From: Amycolatopsis sp. WQ 127309
GTDB taxonomy: Bacteria > Actinomycetota > Actinomycetes > Mycobacteriales > Pseudonocardiaceae
Direction of reading: 5' to 3'
NCBI RefSeq assembly: GCF_023023025.1
Contig: NZ_CP095481.1
Coordinates: 4,402,001 to 4,466,000 of the forward strand
DNA: 64,000 nt
Below the pieces are notes generated by a model, which was not told the origin of the DNA, ran no database searches, and was given only the letters and a program-made list of their open reading frames with translations. Shown here in pieces: positions 15,956 through 24,742 of the stretch. Numbering within the stretch: the first letter of the stretch is position 1; each line of letters opens with the position of its first letter. The position numbers were made by a program, and so were the translations under genes.

Positions 15956-16804
15956 GTGCGCGAGTATCGGGTCGAAGCGAACGGCATCGAGATCAACGTC
16001 GCCGACGCCGGGGAAGGGCCCGCGGTCCTGCTGCTGCACGGCTTCCCGCACACCTGGCGGCTCTGGTCGGCGGTCATCCCGCACCTGGCTCGCGACCACC
16101 GCGTCCTCGCGCCGGACCTGCGTGGACTCGGCGCGACCACGCGCGCCGACGGCGGTTACGACGCCGGAAACCTCGCCCTGGACGCCGAAGCCCTCCTCGA
16201 CGCGCTGGGCGAGCCGACGGCTGCGGTCGTCGGCATCGACGCGGGCTCCCCGCCGGCGTTCCTGCTCGCGCGGCGACGCCCCGAGCGCGTCCGGCGGCTC
16301 GTCCTGATGGAGTCGCTGCTGGGCCGGCTGCCCGGCGCCGAAGCCTTCCTCGCCGGTGGCCCGCCGTGGTGGTTCGGCTTCCACGCCGTGCCCGGCCTCG
16401 CCGAGACGGTCCTGGCCGGCCACGAAGCGGACTACATCGGCTGGTTCCTCGACGCCGGTACGCGCGGCCGTGGGGTAGCACCGGAAATCCGCGAGCACTT
16501 CGTCGCCGCGTACACCGGGCGCGAATCCCTGCGGTGCGCGTTCGAGCACTACCGCGCCATGCCCACGAGTGCCGCGCAAATCGCGGAAGCCGGTCGTCTC
16601 ACAGTGCCGACGCTGGCGATCGGTGCCCATCCGGTCGGCGACACCCTCGCGAACCAGTTGCGGCCGATCGCCGACGACCTCACGGCGCACCTCGTCGAGG
16701 ACTGCGGGCACATCGTCCCGCTGGACCGCCCGGACGTCCTGGTGCCCCTGCTGGCTTCTTTCCTTGACCTCGACCTTGCTGGAGCTTCAAGACTGGCGCC
16801 ATGA
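15956..16804 (+). CDS. Alpha/beta hydrolase of the epoxide hydrolase type
   Basis: GTG 15956 has GAGGAG upstream and gives 282 aa. The oxyanion motif HGFP is at 28-31. The nucleophile elbow GIDAG places Asp95 as nucleophile, so this is the epoxide hydrolase/haloalkane dehalogenase branch, not a serine esterase; the catalytic His is in EDCGHIVPLDRP near the end. The usual second residue of the elbow region (HDRG/HDWG) is changed to IDAG, which may alter the substrate. The stop overlaps the next ATG (ATGA), so it is translationally coupled to the MBL-fold gene. Regulation by the divergent HxlR protein is likely. Confidence 0.85.
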   Translation: MREYRVEANGIEINVADAGEGPAVLLLHGFPHTWRLWSAVIPHLARDHRVLAPDLRGLGATTRADGGYDAGNLALDAEALLDALGEPTAAVVGIDAGSPPAFLLARRRPERVRRLVLMESLLGRLPGAEAFLAGGPPWWFGFHAVPGLAETVLAGHEADYIGWFLDAGTRGRGVAPEIREHFVAAYTGRESLRCAFEHYRAMPTSAAQIAEAGRLTVPTLAIGAHPVGDTLANQLRPIADDLTAHLVEDCGHIVPLDRPDVLVPLLASFLDLDLAGASRLAP

Positions 16805-17622
16805 CGATCTGGATCTGCGGAACCTGCGGGGTCGAGCACCCCGACACCGAACAACCCCCGGCCGGCGCGTGCGCGATCTGCGCGGACGAACGGCAATGGG
16901 TGCCCGCTTCCGGTCAGGTGTGGACCACGCTGGAGAAACTCGCGGCCGACAGCCGCGAAGTCGTGCACCACGAACTGGAACCGGGCCTGCACCGGTTCAA
17001 CCGCGAACCGCCGTTCGGCATCGGCCAGTGGACGCACCTGGCGCAGACATCCGAAGGCAACCTGCTGTGGGACCCGCCCAACCACCTCGACCCGGCGCTG
17101 GTCGCGAAGATCGAGGAGCTGGGCGGGGCCGCGGTGATCGTGGCGAGCCACCCGCACATGTACGGCTCGCAGGTCAGCTGGAGCCACCGCCTCGGGCGCG
17201 TCCCGGTGCTGGTGCACGCCGCCGACCGGCGGTGGGTGCGGCGCGAGGACCCGGTGCTGCGGGAGTGGTCGGGCACCGAGCGGGTCCTGCCCGGCGTGAC
17301 GCTCGTCGAGGCGGGCGGCCACTTCCCCGGCGCCGCCGTGGCCCACGTCGGCAACGACACCGGCGGCGTGCTGCTGACCGGCGACACGATCGTGCCCGTC
17401 GTGGACGCGGGGTGGGTGACGTTCATGCGCAGCTACCCGAACAAGATCCCGCTCTCCGCGGGGCTGGTGCGGCGGATCGTCAACCGGCTCGAGCCGTACG
17501 AGTTCGATCGGCTGTACGGCCTGCTGGGCGGGACGGTGCTCGGCGACGCGAAGGGCGCGGTGTGCCGGTCTGCGGAGCGCTACATCGACTGGGTGAGCGG
17601 CGCGAACGACCATCTCGGCTGA
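16801..17622 (+). CDS. MBL-fold protein with N-terminal zinc-ribbon and degenerate metal motif
   Basis: ATG 16801 overlaps the previous stop by 4 bp. The 273-aa product begins with a rubredoxin-like double knuckle (CGTCG at ~6-10, CAIC at ~28-31), then an MBL fold. The hallmark HxHxDH is only SHPHMYGS, lacking the Asp-His pair; GGHF and TGDT, which carry the later ligands, remain. It may bind one metal only or be non-hydrolytic. Coupling to the epoxide-hydrolase-like gene suggests a joint catabolic or detoxifying role. Family assignment good, activity uncertain. Confidence 0.75.
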   Translation: MTIWICGTCGVEHPDTEQPPAGACAICADERQWVPASGQVWTTLEKLAADSREVVHHELEPGLHRFNREPPFGIGQWTHLAQTSEGNLLWDPPNHLDPALVAKIEELGGAAVIVASHPHMYGSQVSWSHRLGRVPVLVHAADRRWVRREDPVLREWSGTERVLPGVTLVEAGGHFPGAAVAHVGNDTGGVLLTGDTIVPVVDAGWVTFMRSYPNKIPLSAGLVRRIVNRLEPYEFDRLYGLLGGTVLGDAKGAVCRSAERYIDWVSGANDHLG

Positions 17623-17761
17623 ACGGAAATCGCGTACCCGAAAAGAAGTATTTCCTCGCCCCCTTCAATTTATAGCCGACCCCGGGGCTTGCGGCAAGGC
17701 CGGGGTGATGCCGCAGAATGGCCCGCCGTAGATCGTGAACAGGGGAAATGGGGATTCTGCA

Positions 17762-18985
17762 GTGCGTGTTTTGCTGACGACGTGGGGATCGCGCGGGGAC
17801 GTCGAACCGCTGGTCGGGCTCGCGGTGGCGTTGCGGGAACTGGGGGCGGAGGCGCTGGTCGCGGCGCCGCCGGACGACGATTTCGTGGCGCTGCTGGACC
17901 GGGCCGGGGTCCCGTTGGTGCCGCTCGGACCGACGGTGCGTTCGGTGGTCGCCAACCCGGAACCGCCGACCGGGGCGGACGCGTTCAAGCTCGCTCCCGC
18001 GCTGGTCGCCGCGCGGTTCGAAACGCTCGGCGCGGTGGCCGGGGAATGTGACGTGCTGCTGGCGACCGGCCTGTTGCCGGCCGGCGCCCGGGACGTGGCC
18101 GAAAAGCGGGGAATTCCGTACGTGTACGCGTGTTTCCACATCTTCGGGCTGCCGTCGCGGCAGTTCGCGCCGGGGATGCGGCCGGGCACGCCGTCGCCCG
18201 AGGAGGAGACCGACCTCGAGGTGCGGTGGGCGCAGGACGCCGAGCGGGTGAACGCGCTGTACGGCCCGGAGCTGAACAGCCGGCGGGCGGCGATCGGCCT
18301 GCCGCCGGTGGACAACGTCCGCGACCACGTGTTCACCGACCGGCCGTGGCTGGCGGCGGACCCGGCGCTGTGCCCGTCCGAGGGCATGACGAACCTCGAC
18401 CTCGTGCAGTCGGGCGCGTGGATCCTGCCCGACGACCGGCCGCTGCCGGCGGACCTGGAGGCATTCCTGGACGCCGGCGAACCGCCGGTGTACGTGGGCT
18501 TCGGCAGCATGGCCGCGTACGCCCCGGAGGGCATCGCCCGCGAAGCGACCGAAGCGGCCCGCGCACAGGGCCGCCGGGTGGTCCTGGGCCGCGGCTGGGC
18601 CGGCCTGACCGCGATCGACGACGCCGAGGACTGCTTCGTCATCGGCGAGGTCAACCAGCAGGCGCTGTTCCGCAGGGTGGCCGCGGTCGTCCACCACGGC
18701 GGCGCGGGCACCACGACCACGGCCGCCCGGGCGGGCGCGCCCCAGGTGGTGGTACCCCGGATCGCGGACCAGCCGTACTGGGCGGAGCGGGTGGCCGGGC
18801 TGGGCATCGGAGTAGCGCACGAGGGCCCGACCCCGACGGCCGAGTCACTGTCGGCCGCGTTCACCACGGCCCTGACACCCGAGATGCGGACCCAGGCCCA
18901 GGCGGTGGCGGGCACGATCCGCGACGACGGGGCGACGGTGGCCGCGAAGATGCTCCTCGACGTCGCGAGCCAGGGGCGTCAGTAG
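17762..18985 (+). CDS. GT1 glycosyltransferase resembling vancomycin-group GtfB/GtfE
   Basis: GTG 17762 (GGGGA upstream) yields 407 aa, the length of the glycopeptide Gtfs, and the characteristic start VRVLLTTWGSRGDVEPLVGL. Further Gtf-like stretches are LLATGLLPAGARDVAEK, NSRRAAIGLPPV, VQSGAWILPD, FLDAGEPPVYVGFGSM and the nucleotide-sugar site VAAVVHHGGAGTTTTAARAGAPQ. The family transfers a hexose from a UDP/TDP-sugar to a phenolic aglycone. No glycopeptide NRPS, sugar or resistance gene lies within the window, so it is an orphan here and may glycosylate xenobiotics or act with a distant cluster. Family confident; substrate unknown. Confidence 0.85.
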   Translation: MRVLLTTWGSRGDVEPLVGLAVALRELGAEALVAAPPDDDFVALLDRAGVPLVPLGPTVRSVVANPEPPTGADAFKLAPALVAARFETLGAVAGECDVLLATGLLPAGARDVAEKRGIPYVYACFHIFGLPSRQFAPGMRPGTPSPEEETDLEVRWAQDAERVNALYGPELNSRRAAIGLPPVDNVRDHVFTDRPWLAADPALCPSEGMTNLDLVQSGAWILPDDRPLPADLEAFLDAGEPPVYVGFGSMAAYAPEGIAREATEAARAQGRRVVLGRGWAGLTAIDDAEDCFVIGEVNQQALFRRVAAVVHHGGAGTTTTAARAGAPQVVVPRIADQPYWAERVAGLGIGVAHEGPTPTAESLSAAFTTALTPEMRTQAQAVAGTIRDDGATVAAKMLLDVASQGRQ

Positions 18986-18990
18986 CCGCA

Positions 18991-19166
18991 TGAGCCGCGC
19001 CGCGCGTCACACCCAGCGACGCGCGGCGCGGTTCGTTCGGCTCAGGCCCACGCATCCGACGGCGCCCGGCGCGGTTCGGCGAACGACGGTCGGCGTCCAC
19101 TCCAGCACGTGAGCCGCGCCGCGTATCGCATTCGGCGGCGCGCGGCGCGGTTCGTTCGGCGATGGT
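18991..19166. repeat. Repeated hairpin units at a convergent gene end
   Basis: Two copies of a ~55-bp unit, each a hairpin. In the first, 18992-19008 pairs with 19018-19034 (17 bp, one mismatch); in the second, 19111-19123 pairs with 19141-19153 (13 bp, one mismatch). Both end GGCGCGGTTCGTTCGGC. A partial third copy (GGCGCGGTTCGGCGAAC) lies between. They fill the gap between the convergent Gtf and NlpC/P60 genes and can terminate both transcripts; the duplication goes beyond what termination needs. Confidence 0.7.
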
Positions 19167-19192
19167 GAGTCGCCCGGCCCGCGCATCACGGC

Positions 19193-20341
19193 TCAGGCGG
19201 TCGGGCGGCCCGCTCCCGCGTAGTCGTCGCCGTCCTTGCGGTACGTGTGGACCTGCACGGCCTGCCCGGTCTGCGGCGCGTCGATCATCTGCTGGTTGCC
19301 GATGTAGAGACCGACGTGGTGGATCTTCGTCGTCGGCTCGCCGTAGAAGATCAGGTCGCCCAGCTGCGGCTCGGTCACGTGCGCCACGCTGCGGTACTGC
19401 GTGTCCGCCGTGCGCATCAGCTTGACGCCTGCGCTCGCGTACGCCGCCGTCGTCAGGCCCGAGCAGTCGAAGCCCGGGTCGCCGCCGCCGGTGCCGTTGC
19501 CTCCCCAGATGTAGGGGAGGCCGATCTTGTCGATGGCGAAGTTGACCGCGCTCAGCACCGCCGCGTTCGGCGCCGCCGAGCCCTGGCCGACCGTGCCGTA
19601 GACGTTGACCGTCGCGAGCGTCCGGTGCAGGAACAGCGGCGCCGACTGCAGCGCGCTCACCGAGTCCCACCAGGTCTGCCCCTGGGAGAGGTCGTGGCCG
19701 TCGGCGCACAGCGCGCGGCCGGTGGACAGCGCCGCGTCGTCGATGTTCTGCACGTCCGGGGTGCCGCCCGACGCGCTCGTCTTGTACTTCCCCCAGATCG
19801 CCGGGGACAGCTGCATCGGCCCGGCGGCGTTCGCCGTCGAGACGACCTTGTTGTAGAAGTCGCGCACCTCGACCGTGCCGAGCGGCTTGCTCAGCACGCC
19901 GGCGGCACCCAGCTGCCCGCCCTGCGCGCGGCCGTGGTCGGAGGTGACCTTCCCGACCGCCGCCAGCGTCACCCACGACAGGTGGCAGCCCGGGATCTCC
20001 TTGGTCAGCGTCACCGTGGCCTGCGCGTAGCCGGTCATCGCGCGCAGCGGGATGTCGAGCCACTGGCTGGTCTTCGACGCCCACTCGTCGAACTCGCTCG
20101 CCTGCGGCAGCTTCGGCTGCGTCGGCGGCGGCGTGGTCGCTTTCGGGACCACCGTCGGGACCACCGACGGCATCGGCGCGGCCGTCGCGGCGGCGTTCTC
20201 GGCCGTCTCCTGCTTCGGCGCGAACTGGATCGCGACCACGAGCGCGGCCGCGATCACGACGACCGCGGCCACCACGATCCCGGCGCGGCGTCGGCGCGGC
20301 GGCGGTGTGTTCTCCGGGACGACCACGGGCTCTTCGCTCAC
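19193..20341 (-). CDS. Membrane-anchored NlpC/P60 peptidoglycan hydrolase with transglycosylase-like domain
   Basis: GTG 20341 overlaps the upstream stop (GTGA). The 382-aa protein has a cytoplasmic tail PPRRRRAG, a single membrane helix (~22-42), a Pro/Thr linker, a lytic-transglycosylase-like domain (~95-215, ending AGPMQLSPAIWGKY) and a C-terminal NlpC/P60 domain with Cys in GFDCSGL and His in KIHHVGLYIG. It should cut D-Glu-mDAP peptide bonds in the wall. In the first domain the usual catalytic Glu (AxGKVES) reads AVGKVTSDHG, so that domain may be inactive. It follows the nucleoside hydrolase gene as an operon. Confidence 0.85.
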   Translation of the reverse strand: MSEEPVVVPENTPPPRRRRAGIVVAAVVVIAAALVVAIQFAPKQETAENAAATAAPMPSVVPTVVPKATTPPPTQPKLPQASEFDEWASKTSQWLDIPLRAMTGYAQATVTLTKEIPGCHLSWVTLAAVGKVTSDHGRAQGGQLGAAGVLSKPLGTVEVRDFYNKVVSTANAAGPMQLSPAIWGKYKTSASGGTPDVQNIDDAALSTGRALCADGHDLSQGQTWWDSVSALQSAPLFLHRTLATVNVYGTVGQGSAAPNAAVLSAVNFAIDKIGLPYIWGGNGTGGGDPGFDCSGLTTAAYASAGVKLMRTADTQYRSVAHVTEPQLGDLIFYGEPTTKIHHVGLYIGNQQMIDAPQTGQAVQVHTYRKDGDDYAGAGRPTA

Positions 20342-21300
20342 CGCGCGGCTCCGGTCAGCCGGTCCAGCACGAAACCGCGCAGGCCGTCGAGGTCGGTGTC
20401 CATCGCGACCTCGATCAGCCGGCCGGGGGAGAACTGCGGATCCTCTTCGCCGAGCCGTCGCCGGTCGACCAGGGTCTGGCCGCGCGCCGGGCCCAGCCCG
20501 CAGTCGACGTCGACGCGGTGGGTCTCGGTGTGCAGGATCCCGGGCGAGATCGCCTCGGCGACCGCGACGGCGTCGTGCATGACCATCCGGTCCTCGCCGA
20601 AGATCCGCGTGTAGTGCCGGCGGTAGGTCGAGGTGAGCCCCTCCAGCGTCGCGCCGATCGGCCCGGACGCGGCGAGCTTCGCCAGCCACTCGGCGTCGAC
20701 GGCGCACCGGTGCGTGAGGTCCAGCGGCACCAGCACCACCGGGACGTCGTCCTCGACCAGCACCCGCCGGGCCGCCTCGGGGTCGCTCCAGATGTTGAAC
20801 TCGGCCGCCGCGGTGCTGTTGCCGAAAGTGACCCCACCGCCCATGACCACCAGCCGCGCGATCTTCTCCCGCGCGCCCGGGTGGGCGGCCAGCAGCGCGG
20901 CGATGTTCGTCAACGGCCCGATCGGCGCGATGGTCACCGGCTCGTCGGCCGCCTCGAGCAGCGCGAGGATGAGACTGACGGCGTCCCGCTCGTCGAGCGG
21001 CCGGGTCGCCTCGGGCAGGGTGTCCGCGTGGCCGGACAGGCCGTCGCCGCCGTGGACCTCTTTCGCGTCACGCGGCTTCGAGTACACCAGCGGGCGGGCG
21101 GCGCCGGCCGCGACCGGCACGTCGGTGCGGCCGAACAGCTCCAGCAGCCGGCGCGCGTTCGCCGTGGTCTTGTCCAGGGGCACGTTGCCGAACACGGTCG
21201 TCACGCCCAGGAGGTCGACGTCCGGCGAGACCGCGGCCAGCGCGATCGCCAGCGCGTCGTCGACGCCCGGGTCGGTGTCGATGATCAGCTTCGTGCCCAT
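20338..21300 (-). CDS. Nucleoside hydrolase (inosine-uridine preferring type)
   Basis: The 320-aa protein starts at ATG 21300 with GGGGAGC upstream. The calcium-binding Asp cluster DTDPGVDDA is at ~7-15, and the second signature APIGPLTNIAALL and VMGGG follow; the closing MHDAVAVAEA carries the last ligand. It hydrolyses ribonucleosides to base and ribose in purine/pyrimidine salvage. Coupled by a 4-bp overlap to a cell-wall hydrolase gene, an unobvious partnership. Divergent from an acyltransferase gene 52 bp away. Confidence 0.9.
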   Translation of the reverse strand: MGTKLIIDTDPGVDDALAIALAAVSPDVDLLGVTTVFGNVPLDKTTANARRLLELFGRTDVPVAAGAARPLVYSKPRDAKEVHGGDGLSGHADTLPEATRPLDERDAVSLILALLEAADEPVTIAPIGPLTNIAALLAAHPGAREKIARLVVMGGGVTFGNSTAAAEFNIWSDPEAARRVLVEDDVPVVLVPLDLTHRCAVDAEWLAKLAASGPIGATLEGLTSTYRRHYTRIFGEDRMVMHDAVAVAEAISPGILHTETHRVDVDCGLGPARGQTLVDRRRLGEEDPQFSPGRLIEVAMDTDLDGLRGFVLDRLTGAAR

Positions 21301-21352
21301 CCAGCTCCCCTTGCCTGTGAACCCGTCCCGCACACAGGTTACGGTCACCGGC

Positions 21353-22108
21353 ATGACGTCGATGTGGGGTGCGCCCGCTCTTTCGCGGGTGCGGGCCTGG
21401 CGGCAGGCCCGCCGCGACCCGCGGCAGGCGAAGTTCCTGACCGCCGACTCGCTGCGCTGGGTCCTGCGCAACCACGCGTACACACCCTGGTACCTGGTCC
21501 GGTACTACCGGCTGCTCAAGTTCCGGCTCGCCAACCCGCACATCATCCTGCGCGGGATGCTGTTCCTCGGGAAGGACGTCGAGATCCACTGCCGCCCCGG
21601 CTACGGCCGGCTGGAGATCGGCCGCTGGGTCCACATCGGCGACGGCAACGCCATCCGCTGCCACGAGGGTTCGCTGCGGATCGGCGACAAGTCCGTGTTC
21701 GGCCGCCAGAACGTCATCAACTGCTACCTCGACATCGAGCTCGGCGCGGCCACCCTGGTCGCCGACTGGGTGTACATCTGTGACTTCGACCACGTCATTT
21801 CGGACATCCACGTGCCGATCAAGGACCAGGGCATCGTGAAGACGCCGGTCCGCATCGGCCCGGACACCTGGCTCGGCACCAAGGTCAGCGTCCTGAAGGG
21901 CACCCGCATCGGCCGCGGGTGTGTGCTCGGCGCCCACGCGGTCGTCCGCGGCGACATCCCGGACTACTCGATCGCGGTCGGCATGCCGGCCCGCGTCGTG
22001 CGCAACCGCGAAGACGACTACGCCGCCGACACCGCACGCCGCGAAGCGGTCGCCGACATGGCCCGCAAGGCGAACAAGGCCCTGCAGAAAACCCTCGGCG
22101 AGCAGTAG
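21353..22108 (+). CDS. Left-handed beta-helix acyltransferase (hexapeptide repeat)
   Basis: The ATG at 21353 gives 251 aa; ATG 21362 is also possible and neither has a strong ribosome site, suggesting a leaderless or short-leader mRNA. Hexapeptide repeats run from ~70 to ~215 (IGRWVHIGDGN, LRIGDKSVFG, VRIGPDTWLGTKVSVLKG, IGRGCVLGAHAVV, closing SIAVGMPARVVRN), the fold of LpxA/maltose-acetyltransferase-like enzymes. Mycobacterial homologues are of the same length. It probably O-acetylates or acylates a cell-envelope sugar; the acceptor is unknown. Confidence 0.85.
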   Translation: MTSMWGAPALSRVRAWRQARRDPRQAKFLTADSLRWVLRNHAYTPWYLVRYYRLLKFRLANPHIILRGMLFLGKDVEIHCRPGYGRLEIGRWVHIGDGNAIRCHEGSLRIGDKSVFGRQNVINCYLDIELGAATLVADWVYICDFDHVISDIHVPIKDQGIVKTPVRIGPDTWLGTKVSVLKGTRIGRGCVLGAHAVVRGDIPDYSIAVGMPARVVRNREDDYAADTARREAVADMARKANKALQKTLGEQ

Positions 22109-22151
22109 AACCACTCAGGTCTGCCGTCGTCGATCCGGCCATACTGACCGG

Positions 22152-22529
22152 GTGGGGGAAGTCCGTACGCTCTGGTCCTCGGTCGTGCTGGCGCTGTGTG
22201 CCGTGGGGCTGCTGCTCGTCGTCCCGTTCCTGGTCTTGCAGGGGTTCGTGGCGAGCTTCCCGGTGTTCGGCACGAGCACGCACGAGGGCGACGGCTACCT
22301 GACCTGGGCGGCCTGGCTCGGCGCCGGGCTGCCGCTGATCGGCGTCGTCGTGGCGGCTCTCGGGCGCCGCCGAGGGTGGACGTGGTTCTTCGGGAGCTGC
22401 CTCCTCGTGGCCGTCGCGGTCGCCGGGATGAACTGGGCCGAGCACGTCCGCCACGCCCCGCCCGCGCCGCCGGGGCCGCGCCACTGCGTCGAGCGCAGCG
22501 GCGGCGGCACCGAATGCCCGGGCGGCTGA
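22152..22529 (+). CDS. Small membrane protein of unknown function
   Basis: GTG 22152 gives a 125-aa protein with about three membrane helices (residues ~8-30, 52-68, 74-92) and a short C-terminal tail containing two Cys (HCVERSGGGTECPGG), likely outside the membrane and able to form a disulfide. No family is recognised. It follows the acyltransferase gene by 43 bp in the same direction and directly abuts the convergent APC permease stop at 22530. Confidence 0.65.
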   Translation: MGEVRTLWSSVVLALCAVGLLLVVPFLVLQGFVASFPVFGTSTHEGDGYLTWAAWLGAGLPLIGVVVAALGRRRGWTWFFGSCLLVAVAVAGMNWAEHVRHAPPAPPGPRHCVERSGGGTECPGG

Positions 22530-23855
22530 CTACTCCTCGAAGGTCATCTCCGGCGGCGGCCGGCGGAAGCCGCGGGTGATCGCCGCCAGGACGACGATGC
22601 CGATCGCCAGCCAGACCAAGCCGAAGATCAGCGCGATGCCGTCCAGGTTGACCAGCAGCCACAGATCGACCACGGCGCCGATCACCGGGAAGACCACCCA
22701 GGTCAGCACCCGTTTCCCGGACCGGTCGCGCAGCCAGGTCGCGATCACGCTGACGTTGACGAACGTGAACGCCGTGAACGCGCCGAAGTTGATGAACGAC
22801 GTCGACGTGCTGACGTCCAGGGCCAGCGCGACCAGCCCGACGATCCCGGTCAGGACGATGCCGAACACCGGCGTCGCGAACTTCGGCTGGAGCTTGCCGA
22901 ACACGCGCGGCAGCACGCCGTCGCGGCCCATCGCGTACATCAGCCGCGACGCGCTCGCCTGCGCGGCGATCCCGGACGCGAACTGCGCGACGACCAGGCC
23001 GGCGAGGAAGAACGACGCGAAGAGGTTGCCGCCGATCGTCGTCGCGATCTCGAACGCGGCGGACGACTCGTCGGTGAACGCGCTGCCCGGGTGGGCGAGC
23101 TGGGTGAAGTAGGCCAGCACGATGAAGATGCCGCCGCCGATCAGCGCGGTGAGCAGGATGGCGCGGGGGATCGTCTTGCGCGGCTCGATCGTCTCCTCGG
23201 TCAACGTCGTCACCGCGTCGAAGCCCAGGAAGGAGTACGTCGCGAGCGCGGCGCCACCGGAGATCGTGCCCAGCGTGGCACCCGGGTGGAAGAACGGCTG
23301 CGAGCTCGCCAGCGCGTCCCCGACGTGCAGCACCTGCTTGATCGAAAGCACGACGAAGAAGCCGATCACCAGGATCTGGAACGCCATCAGCACGAAGTTC
23401 GCCTTCTCGGCGATCTTGATGCCGAGCACGTTGAGGATCGTCGTCAGCAGGATAAAAGTGATCAACCAGATCCACTTGGGCACGCTGGGGAACTCGGCGG
23501 AGAGGTAGGCGCCGCCGATCAGCCAGATCACCATCGGCAGGAAGAAGTAGTCGAGCAGCACCGCCCAGCCGACGAGGAACCCGGCGCGCGCGTCGACCGC
23601 TTTCCGGACGTAGGTGTAGGCCGAGCCGGCGACGGGGTGGGTGGCGGCCATCTTCCCGTAGCTGGCCGCGGTGAACAGCATCGCGACCAGGGCGAGCAGG
23701 TACGCCGAGGGCACGGTGCCCTCGGTCGTCGTCGCGACGATGCCGAACGTGCCGAGCACGATCAGCGGCGCCATGTAGGCGAGCCCGAACAGGACGACGC
23801 CTGGCAGGCCGAGCCGGCGCTGCAGGGCGGCCGGGGCCGCGGCCGTGGAGGTCAT
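22530..23855 (-). CDS. APC-superfamily amino acid/amine permease
   Basis: ATG 23855 overlaps the carbon-nitrogen hydrolase stop (ATGA). The 441-aa protein has ~12 helices and APC signatures: LGLPGVVLFGLAYMAPL at the start, HPVAGSAYTYVRKAV, and FLGFDAVTTLTEETIEPRKTIPRAIL. It resembles the putrescine/agmatine-type and YhdG-like permeases. With the hydrolase it forms an uptake-and-degradation unit, and the divergent GntR regulator probably senses the substrate or product. The exact amine, amide or amino acid is not determinable here. Confidence 0.88.
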   Translation of the reverse strand: MTSTAAAPAALQRRLGLPGVVLFGLAYMAPLIVLGTFGIVATTTEGTVPSAYLLALVAMLFTAASYGKMAATHPVAGSAYTYVRKAVDARAGFLVGWAVLLDYFFLPMVIWLIGGAYLSAEFPSVPKWIWLITFILLTTILNVLGIKIAEKANFVLMAFQILVIGFFVVLSIKQVLHVGDALASSQPFFHPGATLGTISGGAALATYSFLGFDAVTTLTEETIEPRKTIPRAILLTALIGGGIFIVLAYFTQLAHPGSAFTDESSAAFEIATTIGGNLFASFFLAGLVVAQFASGIAAQASASRLMYAMGRDGVLPRVFGKLQPKFATPVFGIVLTGIVGLVALALDVSTSTSFINFGAFTAFTFVNVSVIATWLRDRSGKRVLTWVVFPVIGAVVDLWLLVNLDGIALIFGLVWLAIGIVVLAAITRGFRRPPPEMTFEE

Positions 23856-24724
23856 CGGTCGTCTCCTTCTCGTGGACGCCAGCGGTCCGGGTCGATCCGG
23901 CCCTGGTAGAGCGGCAGGGGCAGCGGCGCGTCGGCCGGGGTGAACTGCTCCCACATCCGGTTGGTGCCCGCGGTGCCGTCCCGTCGGACGCGCGCCACCT
24001 CGTCGAGGTCGATCGTGTGCGCGAGGACGCCTTCGCCGGGTGCGGGCAGCGCGCCGAGGACGTCACCCTCCGGCCCGACGAGCAGGCTGTCGCCCATGCC
24101 GAGCGGCCCGGCCGTGTTCACGCTGGCGACGAACACCTGGTTGACGATCGCGTTCGCCCGCGCCAGGACCAGTTCCTGCGCGCGGTCGGGGGTCGTGGTC
24201 TGGACGGGGTTGAGCACCACCTCGGCGCCCATCCAGGCGAGGTGGCGGGTCACTTCGGGGAACCACGCGTCGTAGCAGATCGAGAAGCCCACGCGCCCGG
24301 CGTCGGCCAGATCGGCGACGACGAACTCCGTGCCGGGGTCGTACGGCTCGTGCGGCCGCCACGGGAAGACCTTCCGGTACCAGCCGGCCAGCTCGCCCTG
24401 CGGCGAGAAGACCAGGGCGGTGTTGAACAGCTCGCCGTGGTCGCCTTCTTCGCAAACGGTGCCCGGAGCGAGCCAGATTCCCAGGTCGCCGGCCAGTTCC
24501 GCCAGCTCCTTCGTCCGGGGTCCGTGCAGCGGTTCGGCGGCGGCCCGCAGCTGCGCGGTGCGTTCGTCGCCCGCACCCTCGACGCCGCAGAGGTGCAGCT
24601 CGGGGAAGGCGGCCAGGCGCGTGTCCGGAAACCGGCCCAGGACGGCTTCGACCTCGCCCGCGAACCCGGCCGAGCCGGGCCGGGGCGGCGCTTGCACCAG
24701 AGCGATCGGGAGTGGTCGCGGCAT
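23852..24724 (-). CDS. Carbon-nitrogen hydrolase (nitrilase superfamily)
   Basis: ATG 24724 gives 290 aa starting MPRPLPIALVQAPP; GTG 24742 is an in-frame alternative. The catalytic triad is present: Glu in FPELHLCG, Lys in WYRKVFPW and Cys in SICYDAWFPE. The nitrilase superfamily hydrolyses amides, carbamoyl groups or nitriles; this branch is close to aliphatic amidases and N-carbamoylputrescine amidases. Coupled to an APC permease and divergent from a GntR regulator, so it likely catabolises an imported amide or amine derivative. Confidence 0.85.
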   Translation of the reverse strand: MPRPLPIALVQAPPRPGSAGFAGEVEAVLGRFPDTRLAAFPELHLCGVEGAGDERTAQLRAAAEPLHGPRTKELAELAGDLGIWLAPGTVCEEGDHGELFNTALVFSPQGELAGWYRKVFPWRPHEPYDPGTEFVVADLADAGRVGFSICYDAWFPEVTRHLAWMGAEVVLNPVQTTTPDRAQELVLARANAIVNQVFVASVNTAGPLGMGDSLLVGPEGDVLGALPAPGEGVLAHTIDLDEVARVRRDGTAGTNRMWEQFTPADAPLPLPLYQGRIDPDRWRPREGDDR

Positions 24725-24742
24725 GGACGGAAAATAGTCCAC

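Noticed and set aside
17735..17761. Upstream GTG start for the Gtf gene
   Set aside because: No ribosome site; GTG 17762 gives the exact N-terminus of the GtfB family.
17762..18985. Part of a glycopeptide antibiotic cluster
   Set aside because: Neighbours are an MBL protein and a cell-wall hydrolase; no biosynthetic, sugar or van genes in the window.
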